Positions 53,840 to 64,000 of a DNA stretch of 64,000 bases are shown one piece after another. A program made the position numbers and the translations under genes. The notes under the pieces were generated by a model, which saw nothing but the letters and a program-made list of their open reading frames with translations, was not told the origin of the DNA and searched no databases. The stretch is from assembly GCA_963921195.1 (NCBI GenBank), contig OY992537.1, forward strand, positions 203,818,581 to 203,882,580, in the 5' to 3' direction. Position 1 is the stretch's first letter. Each line of letters begins with the position of its first letter. Source of the stretch: Pegoplata infirma. Taxonomy: Eukaryota; Arthropoda; Insecta; Diptera; Anthomyiidae.

Positions 53840-54725
53840 TACCATGATAGGTCGCGTACCATACTTTTTACTTATTAAAGCCATGATATTCTTATAGTAT
53901 AATTTTCAAGAAAATTATTTTTTGTTTTAAATTTATTTATGTGGGTCAATTTTGCAAGACTTAATCGACACGTGTTTCGGAATTTGTCAGATTCCATTGT
54001 CAAGATTATTTAGCAAAAATAGAAACGATTTACTACAAAGTAGCAAACGAGTCTAATGACAAATCGTTTGTGCACAAACTAAAATATTAATACATATTCG
54101 ACTCTATCCACAATGGGAATTAGAGAGACGAAAAAAATTTACTATACTAGTAAGGCAACGATTGTCAATAACCAACAAAAATATTTAAAACCTTTAAAAC
54201 AAAATAATGACCTCGAGCCAGACTAAACATCCTTAAAATATAATATTTTAAAGGTCGAATAAAACAATTTTTATTTTTTAATAAAAATTAATCAGAATTT
54301 GAACACAGTGGTTGGCACGCCATAGTGATGAATAACCCTAATATGGTATTATTTCACTCACAACAACATATAACATATTGTTGTAGTCCAATGTACTATC
54401 GTATGTAAAAATGTTTTAAATATTTTTGTTGGTTATTGACAATCGTTGCCTTTTCTAATTCCCATTGTGGATAGAGTCGAATATGTATTAATATTTTAGT
54501 TTGTGTACAAACGATTTAACATTAGACTCGTTTACTACTTTGTAGTAAATCGTTTCTATTTTTGCTAAATAATCTCAACAATGGAATCTGTCAAATTCCG
54601 AAACACGTGTCGATTAAGTCTTGCAAAAATGAGAATCATACTATGAGAATATCATGGTCTTAATTAGTAAAAAAAAATAATGACCTCGAGCCAGAATAAA
54701 CATCCTCAAAATAAAAAAAAAAAAG
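53840..54725. mobile_element. CTCGAGGTC foldback element, ~0.9 kb
   Basis: Left arm: CATGATATTCTTATAGTATA, TTGCAAGACTTAATCGACAC, GTGTTTCGGAATTTGTCAGA, TCGACTCTATCCACAATGGG, TTGTCAATAACCAACAAAAA. The right arm is the reverse complement of the same blocks from 54420 to 54690. A CTCGAGGTC end module lies at 54205 in the middle and again at 54680. The loop at 54310-54410 holds CAGTGGTTGGCACGCC. Confidence 0.8.
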
Positions 54726-55004
54726 CTAAAATTTAATTTTAAACTGTTTTGCTTAATAGAGTAAAGAAAACATTTTTTTTCATTTAAAAAGAATGAAATG
54801 AACTTCTTAAAAAAAGTATAAAACTTTCTATTTCAAATTAATTTTTTTCTAAAAAATTTCTCCCTTTTGCATTTTTTATAAAGTCTCTATTTAAAAAAAG
54901 TATATTTAACTGTTTTTCTTTCATTTCTCTAATTTATATTGTTGTATAAATTCTTTTTTTTTTACTCTGCATTCAGTTTTTATTTCTTTTGAACGTGTTG
55001 GATA

Positions 55005-55531
55005 ACCCAGCAAATGTGTTTATTTTAATTCTTGATAACCTGAATTTTTTAAATTATTTCAGTTTTGATAATTTTTTTTCTAAAATTTTGTGAAGTTTTT
55101 TCAATAAAAATTTTCATAAACTTTTTTCAGCATTTTGCGATTTTTTTTTTTTTGAATTTTTCTGATTTTTTTTTCTTAAGTTTTCTATTTTTTTTTTTTA
55201 TTATTGTTTCTAGTTTTTTTTATTAATTTTCTGAATAATTCATCTTAAAATTTATTTTTCTAATTTGAAAAAAAAAAATCCAATGAACGACCTTTATAGT
55301 ATTTATGAAAAAATTCATAAAATTTATTAAATTTTTCATAATACTTATAATTTTTTATAGTATTTATGAATAAATCATAATATGTGAAATTTAATATTTT
55401 TTTTATAAATACTATGAAAAAGTTCATAAATTTAATGAAAAAGTTCATAATATTTATGTATTTGTTCATAAATACTATGAATTTCGTTCATTGGGAAATA
55501 TTTTTTTTTTGTGCAAAAATATTTGCTGGGT
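55005..55531. mobile_element. MITE with ACCCAGCAAAT ends
   Basis: ACCCAGCAAAT (55005-55015) and ATTTGCTGGGT (55521-55531) are perfect inverted ends. Near the right end, TTCATAAATACTATGAA and relatives repeat in both orientations (55290-55490). Non-coding, 527 bp. Confidence 0.7.
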
Positions 55532-55539
55532 TTTATTCG

Positions 55540-56265
55540 TTTTCAGCAATACCATTTTACAGCCATTATTTTCTTTGCACGTTTGAATAAAAATTCTTTT
55601 TTTTTTTGTGTACCCTGCACATAAAACAGTATTTGCAGACATTTGCTAATTTAATAATAAATACTGTCAATGTTGTATGGGCCAGTTGTATGTGTGAGTA
55701 TTGCGTTGAATTGTATGTGGTGAATATTTTTTGTGTTACCTAAAACAAACACGTTTAATTCGTGTTTTTCATTTAAAAATATATATTTTTTTTAATTTAA
55801 ATTTTTTATCATGTTTCTTTATGTTTGGAAATTTTCTTCAGGGGCTCTAAGCTGTAAGAAGACAATTTTAAATTTAAGTATTAATATAAATAAGAAACAA
55901 GGTTGTAACTAAAAAAAGTAGAAATGATTCGTCAAGGTGCTCCGCATCAAAAATACCCTACACAATTTACGATTTGTCGGAATAGACTTTGAGCTCAAGT
56001 TGCAAACACTTTTAATGTGATTCTTGCTTATGCATTCGGGATGCCCCATAATATATTTCGACGAAAACTAAAATCTTCTCCAAAGCCGTATTTGAAAAAA
56101 TCGCGTTGAAACATAAAAAAAATTTAAATTTCAACCTATCTGAAAAACGATGAGAGATATGAAAAAATTAATGTAGACAAAAATTGTTCCTTTGGAAAAG
56201 TAAAAAAACTGCAAAAAAATTCTCGAATTTCCATAAATTTTTATTAAAAAATTAAAATTGATTGA
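55540..56265. other. AT-rich intronic spacer
   Basis: Contains GACATTTGCTAATTT and GCTCAAGTTGCAAACAC in otherwise AT-rich sequence. No gene or element ends recognised. Confidence 0.45.
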
Positions 56266-56274
56266 TTCGACCTT

Positions 56275-56870
56275 TAAAATATTATATTTTGAGTAGGTTT
56301 ATTCTAGCTCGAGGTCATTATTTATTTTACTAATTAAAACTATGACATTCTAATAGAATAATTTTCAAGAAAATTATTTTTCTGTTTTAATAATAAATTA
56401 ATTTTGTTTTTATTCGACCTTCTGTTAATATACGTTAAAAGTAATAAATTTTCAAGCTCGAGGTCTTAGTTGTTTAAATGTATTTTTATTTATTTAATAT
56501 CTTCCGATATTTCGCAATTCTTTACTTTTAACATATTTTTCTGTTTTAAATTTATTTATGTTGGTCATTTTTGCAAGACTTAATCGACACGTGTTTCGGA
56601 ATTTGTCAGATTCCATTGTCAAGATTATTTAGAAAATATAAAAATCCTATACTAGGTTTATATTTACTAAATAATCTTGACAATGGAATCTGACAAATTC
56701 CGAAACACGTGTCGATTAAGTCTTGCAAAAATGACTAACATAAATAAATTTAAAACAGAAAAACAATTTTCTTAAAAATTATTCTATAAGGATATCATAG
56801 TTTTAATTAGTAAAAAAAAATAATGACCTCGAGCTAGAATAAACCCATTCAAAATATAATTTCTTAGAAT
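56275..56870. mobile_element. CTCGAGGTC foldback element, near-perfect hairpin
   Basis: The outer ends AGCTCGAGGTCATTAT (56301) and ATAATGACCTCGAGCT (56820) are inverted. The inner arms GACTTAATCGACACGTGTTT..CAAGATTATTTA (56577-56632) and their exact complement (56669-56724) flank a 36-bp loop. Same family as 53840-54725. Decayed INE-1-like terminal sequence (GTGTTACAAACG.. CCCTCTACC) follows at 57005-57060. Confidence 0.85.
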
Positions 56871-57264
56871 TTACAAATTTTCTATATTTTTTTAGCTATT
56901 CTGAATCTTCTTAAGGTTTTCTAAGGTTTTTTGATTTTTCTGAACTTTCCTTAAATTTTCAAAATTTTCTGAATTTCCTTTATTTTCTCCTCGTCTGTTA
57001 TTTTGGTGTGTTACAAACGTAAGGACACACTTACGTCAACCCTCTACCTTGTAAGTGTAGGTTTATTTCTACATAAATCTATAAAATACCTACTCAATTA
57101 AATAAATTGACTTAAGATGCTTAACACAAATTCTTGTTGTTTAACGACCTTGACCAATTTATTTGGCAATTTTAAAAAGTATATAAATTCTGGAATATTT
57201 GATTAGTATTTATTTGTTTAACATAGTCAATAATTTTTAAGAGGCTTTTAATGTTTTTTTTGTT

Positions 57265-58955
57265 TTTGTTTTTAACATGATAATGTTTTTAGGCTGGTGT
57301 CTAATTTTAAAAAAGTTGCAGAACGCAACCTTAGTATGACTATATAAGCCAACAATTAACGAAAAAGAAAACAAGAATTACTATTTTCATTTTCTTAAAA
57401 CCAAAAATTTAAATAACTTGGGTTTGTAACTTGGATAATAATTTACCTCGTGGTGCATAAAACCGTTTTTCACCAGCTGGTGATTAAAAAGTAACATAAT
57501 TATTTTTCAACAAAAAAAAAAAAAATTTTTTTTCATCAATTTTTTTTTCATAAAATTTTTTTTTTCATTAAATTTTTTTTTTCATCAAACTTTTTTTTCA
57601 TAAATTTTTTTTCCATCAAACCTTTTTTTCATCATTTTTTTTATCAAATTATTTTTTTCATAAATTTTTTTTCATAAATTTTTTTTTCATCAATTTTTTT
57701 TTTTCATCAATGTTTTTTTTCTTTAATTTTTTTTTTTCATAATTTTTTTTTTTCATAATTTTTTTTTTCATCTATTTTTTTTCATTCATTTTTTTTTATC
57801 AAATCTTTTTTTTTCATAAATTTTTTTTTATCATATTTTTTTTTTATCATATTTTTTTTCATCAAATTTTTTATTATCAATTTCTTTCTCACCAAAACAT
57901 TTTTTTTTTTCATCTTTTTTCATCAATTTTTTTTTTACATCAAAAAATTTTTCTTTTCAGCAAAAAATTTACCAAAAACTTTTTTTCATCAAAATTTTTT
58001 TTCACCAAAAATTTTGGGTTCATTAAATTTTTTTTAACATAATTTTGCTTTTTGTGAAAAAAAATCATTTTTTTTACCACAACTACTTTTTCACCAAGTC
58101 TAAGCTTTTCGCAAAAAAAATTTCCATTTGTTTATCAAATGTACATAAAACGAGTGAGAGTGTTTTATTCTTTGGTGCTGAATCCTTTATACTCTCTAAA
58201 ATGTAAAAACACTTTTTTGCACTTATTTTTTCACTCACTTACGAAATGTACAACTCTTTTGGTTTTTTAATGGGGTCCTAGACTGATATTTCAATTCGTT
58301 TTGCATGGAATAGCAAAGTTATTTAACATTATTTTTGCTAAAAAAAACTTTGCTTTGGCAAGTACACCCAAATCTTCCGCAAAATATTATCATGATTTAA
58401 TGTTTTGGGCAAGAGTACAAAATTCGCAATTTTTTTAGTCCGATGGGTCCACATCAACGATTTTAAACTTCCTTTGACACAAAAACGTTGCAATTGCTTA
58501 ACAAAAGTACAAAACCTTTGCAAAAATGGCGGTTTTTCTGAGGTTGGTTTAGTTCTCCAAGGGGGAACTTTTTCCCTTTGTCCGATTTTGCCCATTTCCA
58601 AACTTAACCAGCCTAGGACCATAAGACATATTCGTGTCAAACTTCTAAAATCTAGCTCTTTTGTTTTGGATTTATCATGTCCTGTACAGACGGAAAGTCC
58701 GACAGACGGACAGATTGACAGACGGATAATCGGACAGATGGGCAGACGGAGAGACGGACAGACGGACAGATGGACAGGCGGACAGACGGACGGACAGACA
58801 GACGGAACGGCAGACGGAAATCTCTAGAATGTCTTAGAAACGATCACTGATCAATAATATATATACTTTAATGGGTCATAGACCGATATTTCGATGCGTT
58901 AAACACGGAACGACAAAGTGAGTATACCCCCATATTGTGGTTGGAGGGTATAAAA
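57265..58955 (+). mobile_element. CATCAA-type Helitron-like element, full-length
   Basis: Order: ACATGATAATGTTTTTAGGC, GGTGTCTAATTTTAAAAAAG, decayed hairpin TTTACCTCGTGGTGCA, palindrome TTCACCAGCTGGTGA (57469), a (TTTTTTTTCATCAA)n array to about 57960, an INE-1-like 5' edge (GAGTGAGAGTGTTTTATTC, CTGAATCCTTTATACTC) at 58150, a (GACR)n microsatellite at 58688-58815 and the hairpin TATACCCCCATATTGTGGTTGGAGGGTATA. It may be one element of 1.7 kb, or a short-subfamily INE-1-like copy (58147-58955) inserted in a CATCAA element; the shared piece at 22385-22620 argues that both parts travel together. Confidence 0.65.
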
Positions 58956-58959
58956 AAAG

Positions 58960-59245
58960 TGTTGAAAACAAAAATTTAAAAAAAATGATTGAAATTCTTA
59001 AATAAAAATATTATGAAAAAAAAATTATGAAAAAAAAATTATGAAAAAATGTTGATAAAAAAAATGTTTGTGAACAAAAAAATTTGATAAAAAAAAAATT
59101 GTTAAAAAAAATGTTGATGACAAAAAAAAAACAAATTTTATGAACAAAAATTATAAAATAAAATTTAATAAAAAAAAATTGAGGAAAAAAAAATTGATGA
59201 AATAAAAACAAAATTGATGAAAAAAAAAATTATAAAAAAAAATAT
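58960..59245. repeat. (ATGAAAAAAAAATT)n array, inverted CATCAA type
   Basis: TTATGAAAAAAAAATTATGA and TTGATGAAAAAA units in the complement orientation of the 57520-57950 array. They lie just beyond the terminal hairpin. F/K-rich frames here are not genes. Confidence 0.65.
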
Positions 59246-60560
59246 TTCTTGAAAAATAACACTGTTCGACATCAAAAACCTGCCAGTAAAATGTCAAACT
59301 GGTCGTTATAGATTTTGGTATCCTGATTTCAAATCTGCCATCCAAATTATTCTAGCACGTACTGGTTTTAAGATATTCGCTGTTAAAAAGTAAAAAAAAA
59401 TAATTTTACCACTTTTGGGAGTCCACTGTTACGTATGCTTGCGTTGCTTCCACAAAATAGGACTTGATTTTTATATAAAATGGACCTCCTGATTCCAAAA
59501 CTGAAGTTCAAATTGTTTTAGTATGTTTCGTTTTCGAGAAATTTGCGTTTGGAAATCCGGCGTTGCCCGGGTCGACTTAAATATGAAAATATAAATAGCT
59601 TCTTCCAAGCGGTCTATTTATACGGGTCTATTTATACATACTAATTTGCTCATGACAAAACATGCATACATTCTGAAGTGCCTCAAAATGTTGTTAATAA
59701 TTTCCTCCCAGCGTAATCTACCGGGTCCAAATTTTATCAGGAAACTTTTTTTTGTTTAATAAATATATATTGTTGGACCATTAGTTCTTTAGTTTTAGTA
59801 ACACGTACCCCGCGCAAACGTTTTATTATATATTAAGATAAATACGTAACAATGGAGTTTGACTTTTTCAAACGCCAATTTTTCAAAAACGGTAAGCGTT
59901 AGAAAAATTTGGTTGTCAGATTTGGAATCAAGAGGTCTCATTGGTACTAAATCAAGTCCTATTTTTTGAGAGCAACTTACACAGAAAATAAAATCGTCAA
60001 ATTCAAATCAACAAATATCAATTGTAAATCAACCAAACATGATATCAATCAAACATTTAGTAAAAACGGCAGCCTGTTAGTCCACAATACAAAACTTCGA
60101 TTTGGTTTCAACAAACTCAGTCAAGAAATTTTATTTCAAAATTCTTTTATCTTGTCAATAAATAGTGTTTGCTAAATTTCTTTGTTGAAAAAAAAAAATC
60201 AGATCAACAAATTGTTTTTATATTTGTTGAATTTCTTTGTTGAGAAAAAAATGAGATTTTTACTTTTGTCAGATCAACAAATTGTGTTTGTGTTTGTTGA
60301 ATTTGTTTGTTGAAAAAAACAATATATTTTTTTAACAATCAAAATTTACAAACCTTTGATAATATTACACATTTCCGAATAGGAGCACTTTCAGTGAAAA
60401 AATTAATTGTATTCAGAAATATGGGGATCAAAAAGTGCTAAATTAGTGGATTTTTCAATATTCAAACGCGAATATCTTTAAAACCTTACGTTATAGAAAC
60501 AATTGGAAGACAGTTTTGGAATCAGGAGGTCAAAATCTATTTAGTTCAGGTATTCTGATT
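59246..60560. repeat. Old repeat cluster (TTTTGGAATCAGGAGGTC blocks)
   Basis: Three diverged related segments, around 59240-59540, 59850-59960 and 60460-60560, share wording such as CTCCTGATTCCAAAACTG / CAGTTTTGGAATCAGGAGGT and AAACGC.AATAT.TTTAAA. Between them, 59970-60330 repeats TCAGATCAACAAATTGT and TTTGTTGAATTTCTTTGTTG in tandem. Non-coding. Confidence 0.5.
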
Positions 60561-60624
60561 CATTTGAGTGCGAATTGCTATGAATTTGTTAAACAGTGTA
60601 ATTAATAAGAAAATGAAAACAGTT

Positions 60625-60705
60625 TTTTTTTTAGTCGGTAGCTTATATAGTCAAACTGAGCTGGCGTCCTGCATCATTTTTATAGTTAGACACCAGCCTA
60701 AAAGC
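60625..60705 (-). repeat. CATCAA-type element, 5' module fragment
   Basis: TAGCTTATATAGTCAAACTG, AGCTGGCGTCCTGCA and TTAGACACCAGCCTAAAAGC match the 5' module of 39350 and 57265 in reverse. Confidence 0.65.
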
Positions 60706-60932
60706 ATTATGAGCAAATCCATGGGGAATTTAACTGACGGATCACCCCAGTTGGAAAATATGAGGAAATTTCCACAGTGATTCCTTGAGGAAATGTCTTC
60801 AGGTTCTGACAAATCATAGGTAATCCTTGATGACATGTCATAACATTGTCAGCACTGAATGTTTGCTTTAAGGTTGTGGACAATTCCTATAAGACGTCTA
60901 AAAGGAAATGTCTTCAGAATAGCAGTATTAGT

Positions 60933-62123
60933 GGTGTCCTTAAAAACGAAAATCATCTTTTTATATCTGGTAGGGTCCTATATTGTTCTTTGGTATCTAA
61001 AAATGAGTGAGCCAAAATTTGGGGACATTCGGATAAAAATAACTCGTGCCGAAAATGGATTGAAGTTTTGGGACATTCTTATATGAACGCAAAACGCTTT
61101 TTTTCTAGTTTTTGGAAAAATATTGGTATTTGATATTTTTTGTTAAATTTTTTGTGAAATAATATGAAAATGGTATTAAATTACCTTTCTAAAAAGACTA
61201 ATAAAATTAAAATCGGATAAAAAACAAGCATTTTACGTATACATGCCCCAGACCATTGTATGGTTTTTAAAGCCAGAATTTCAAAATTTTCAAAATTTTT
61301 ATGCAAAAAAATAAAAACAAATAAATTTTACTTTATGATAATATTGAAAACGTGTTAACGATTAAAAATAGCAGATATGGTAGTCAAGATTTTTTTTTTT
61401 ATTTTTCGCCGGTAGTGATAAAATTTCCGCGAATTCCAAATAAAATGCGTTTTTTCACAATAATTTAGCAAATATGGGAAAATTTGATCTTTGTTGTACG
61501 GAACGAAGCGTAAAATGTAAATTCTGATATATGTTTTACACTTGGTATAGTACAATACACAACATTTTTTTCCATATTAGCTAAATTATCATAGAAAAAC
61601 ACATTTTCTTTGAAATCCGCGGAAAATATATAACTACCCACGCTAAATTAAAAAAAAACTAGACTACCATATTTGTAAGTTTTTATCTATAACATGTATT
61701 TAATAACATTATAAAGTAAAAATTATTATTTTTTTTTTTGCCTAAAAATTTTAAACATTTTTAAATTTTGGTTTTAAAAACCATGCAGTGGTCTGGGGCA
61801 TGTATGCGTAAACTGCTTATTTTTTATCCGATTTGAATTTGTTTTAGCTTTTTGGAAAGGTAATTTATTACCATTTTCATATTATTTAACAAAAAATTTA
61901 ACAAAAAATACCATATACCAATATTTTTCAAAAAACTAGAAAAAATGGTTTTTTTCATCATATAAGAGTGTCAAAAAACTTCAATCCATTTTCGGCACGA
62001 GTTATTTTTATCCGATTGTCCCCAAATTTTGGCGCACTAATTTTTAGATACTAAACTTCAATTTAGGGCCCTACCAGGTATTAAAAAGTGATTTTGAAAA
62101 ATTACCTTAGTCGTAAGGACACC
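60933..62123. mobile_element. 1.19-kb long-TIR foldback, GGTGTCCTTA ends
   Basis: GGTGTCCTTA (60933) and TAAGGACACC (to 62123) are inverted ends. The arms continue for about 400 bp with small indels: ATCTGGTAGGGTCCTA, GGATAAAAATAACTCGTGCC, AAAATGGATTGAAGTTTT, ATACATGCCCCAGACCA on the left face their complements at 61790-62110. The middle has a further inverted pair (ATATGGTAGTC / GACTACCATAT). Non-coding. Confidence 0.75.
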
Positions 62124-62750
62124 TTTAAGCAGTATATTAAATTAGAATTTTAAATCTGGGCAACTCTTCAATTTCCAAGAAAAAGTTGGCAATATTATCG
62201 ATTTATTTAAAATAATATCAAAATCTAACAAGTAGAATAAAAGTAATAAATAGACAAACAATTTTCAAAATAAAGTTTGGAACAAGTAGTTAGGTGTGGA
62301 ACTAATAAACTGGAGGTTCCAGGTCCAAATCCAGTTGGGACTAGTTTGAGGGTGGGTTGTACAAGCCTAAAAAAATAAGTAAATTTTCTAGGCAAGTCCA
62401 TGGCGCTCAGACTTAAAATAGTCCATTGTACAGTTGGGACTAAAAAAGGGAAACATTTTTTTCTAATTATGAGAAAGATAATTTATAAAGGAAAATGGAT
62501 AAAAGTAAAAATTAAAGGAAACTCGAAAATTTTTTGTATTTTCGCATGATCTACATCAGAAATTTCCCCAAAGAAGTCTTAGGTGACATGCCCACAGAAG
62601 GTCAACCCTGACCTCTGCTGACTTTGAGTGAGGACATTTTGAAAATTTGTATGAACCTGTCCTCAACCCAGTATAAAGAGATGTCTTGTGGATGTCAGCA
62701 GTGACTCTGACATGTCACCGCTCCGTCACTTAGGATGGCTCGAGGACGTT
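62124..62750. other. Spacer with TGACATGTCA-like motifs
   Basis: From 62560 to 62720 the sequence is less AT-rich and holds GGTGACATGCCC, CTGACATGTCACC and GATGTCAGCAGTGACTC; similar motifs (GATGACATGTCATAAC, ATTGTCAGCAC) occur left of the previous element at 60830-60850. No gene recognised. Confidence 0.4.
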
Positions 62751-62754
62751 GACA

Positions 62755-63987
62755 ACTGGGACCGATTTTGGTTATTTGATAGAGCTTCGTTAATGATTAA
62801 AAACCATATTTTTTTATCAATACTTTGGAAGATATGAGCGCTTTTTTTACAATATGTTCTTTTAGACAGTTTTTTAAAAATTTTTGTACTCGGAAACCGT
62901 AAGTCGTACGCAAAAACTAATAAAACCGATATTTTTATTAAAAATTTCAACAAAAAATTTTTAAAACAATATTTGAATGACCTTTTTTCCTGAGAAGGAC
63001 AACATGGATTTCCAAAAGCAAATTTTTGTTTTAAGTTTAGAATGCCCCTTTAACGATGTTAAAATTTCAGAGAGGTGTTTTTTCGTATTGTTAAGCAATA
63101 AATTTTCAAAGTACGTTAGAGAGCCAAATATTTGATGTTTTTCAAAATTTTGGCAAAAAATCAAATAGTTGGCTCCAGACAGTTTTTTTTTGCGCTTTTT
63201 TACTTGGAAACCGTTTATTGTACGAAAAAACTTTCTGTGACAATATTGTGATAAAATTGTGGAGATTTTAAATTCAGAATCAAAAAATAATTAAAAAAAA
63301 ATTGAAAAAAAATTTTTAAAACAATATTGGAATGTCCTTTTAGCCTATCAATGTCACATATTAATTTCCTAAACCAAAATTTTTTATTAAAGTTTGGAAT
63401 GACCTTTTAACGCTGTTAAAATTTCAGGGAGGTGGTTTTTAGTGTTGTTGAGCAATAAGTTTTTAAAGTTGGTGATGAAACAAAATTTTTGATTTTTTGC
63501 CAAAATTTTGAAAAAAATATATATTTGGCGATCTAACAAATTTTAAAAATTAATTGCTCAACAATACGAAAAAACACCTCTCAAAAAATTTAACAGCATT
63601 AAAAGGACATTATAAACTTTAATACAAAATTTTGGTTTTGGAAATCCATGGTGTCGTTCCCAGGAAAAAAAGGACATTCAAATTTGGGTTTCAACATTTT
63701 TTGTTTAAATTTAAAAAAAAATGTTTGTTTCTAAATTTTAAATCTTCATAATTTTATATAAAATATTATTTGTATAAGTTTTTAAGTAAAACCTACGTTT
63801 TCCGAGCACCATCATGTTAAAAAACTGTCTAAAAGTCAATATTGCCAAAAAAGCGCTTTTTTAAACGCCCATATCTTCCAAAGTATTGATCAAAAAAAAA
63901 AAATATTGTTTTTAATCATTTACGAATCTTTATCAAATTACCAAAAATAAACAAAATCGGTGATCCGTCAGTTTAATTTCCCATAGG
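62755..63987. repeat. 1.2-kb foldback at window end
   Basis: Left arm ACCGATTTTGGTTATTTGAT, TTAATGATTAAAAACCATAT, ATCAATACTTTGGAAGATAT faces the complement at 63850-63975. Inner blocks (GGATTTCCAAAAGC.AATTTTTG, AGAGAGGTGTTTTTTCGTAT) face 63550-63660. A diverged direct copy fills 63160-63480. The outer right end GATCCGTCAGTTTAATTTCC also has an inverted match at 60722-60745 (GGAATTTAACTGACGGATC). Non-coding. Confidence 0.7.
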
Positions 63988-64000
63988 TTTGTTGTTATCA

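Noticed and set aside
58405..58827. 140-codon frame ending in a D/G/Q/T-rich tail.
   Set aside because: It crosses the INE-1-like body and its (GACR)n microsatellite; other copies carry stops and frameshifts in the same region.
62560..62750. Possible coding exon because of lower AT content.
   Set aside because: All frames contain stops or lack splice sites; short TGACATGTCA-like repeats explain the composition better.

Overview
The window is AT-rich insect nuclear DNA, most probably from a calyptrate (muscoid) fly. Three lines support this: the encoded host protein is a Dpr-interacting protein (DIP, lachesin-like immunoglobulin family); the dominant repeat closely resembles the INE-1/DINE-1 (Helentron-type Helitron) elements of higher Diptera, with the (GTCY)n microsatellite and terminal hairpin; and introns are over 10 kb and packed with transposon debris. 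No bacterial genes, CRISPR array or rRNA was seen.

Host gene. One host gene is supported, on the + strand. Three coding exons join in frame: 8272-8341 (acidic N-terminal segment), 19228-19325 (first half of Ig domain 1) and 30620-30827 (second half of Ig domain 1). The introns are 10,886 and 11,294 bp. The transcript must continue through the remaining 33 kb, because the second and third Ig domains and the membrane anchor are not in the window. Almost everything else therefore lies in introns of this gene or just upstream of it.

Repeats by region. 1-8270 holds INE-1-like pieces, a palindromic minisatellite (2405-3213), a foldback element with a nested INE-1-like copy (3696-5689) and a second minisatellite. 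Intron 1 holds a three-level transposon nest (10385-13095), a 3.8-kb long-TIR DNA transposon with a broken spliced gene (13222-17025) and a tRNA-derived SINE. Intron 2 holds a MITE with a 4-bp target duplication (19603-20179), another foldback, a CATCAA-type Helitron-like element, two SINE copies and a 3-kb palindromic minisatellite split by an INE-1-like element that itself carries a further insertion. Downstream of exon 3 are many INE-1-like copies, a hairpin-rich CTCACG element (33419-33877), a long TTTTTTCATCAATA array, a 5'-truncated LINE with 12-bp target duplications (46603-48862), a SINE with a hairpin head (50521-50806), and a series of foldbacks and MITEs to the end.

Most notable. 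(i) The transposon at 13222-17025: TTA duplication, CACAGTACAAC ends, ~0.5-kb TIRs, and a Cys-rich protein with D, D and E candidates. The 3696-5689 foldback has near-matching ends. (ii) A ~50-bp hairpin with GCGTATGAG ends that recurs four times across 50 kb. (iii) Several minisatellites arranged as two inverted arms. All element families were defined by reading copies within this window against each other; no database search was possible.
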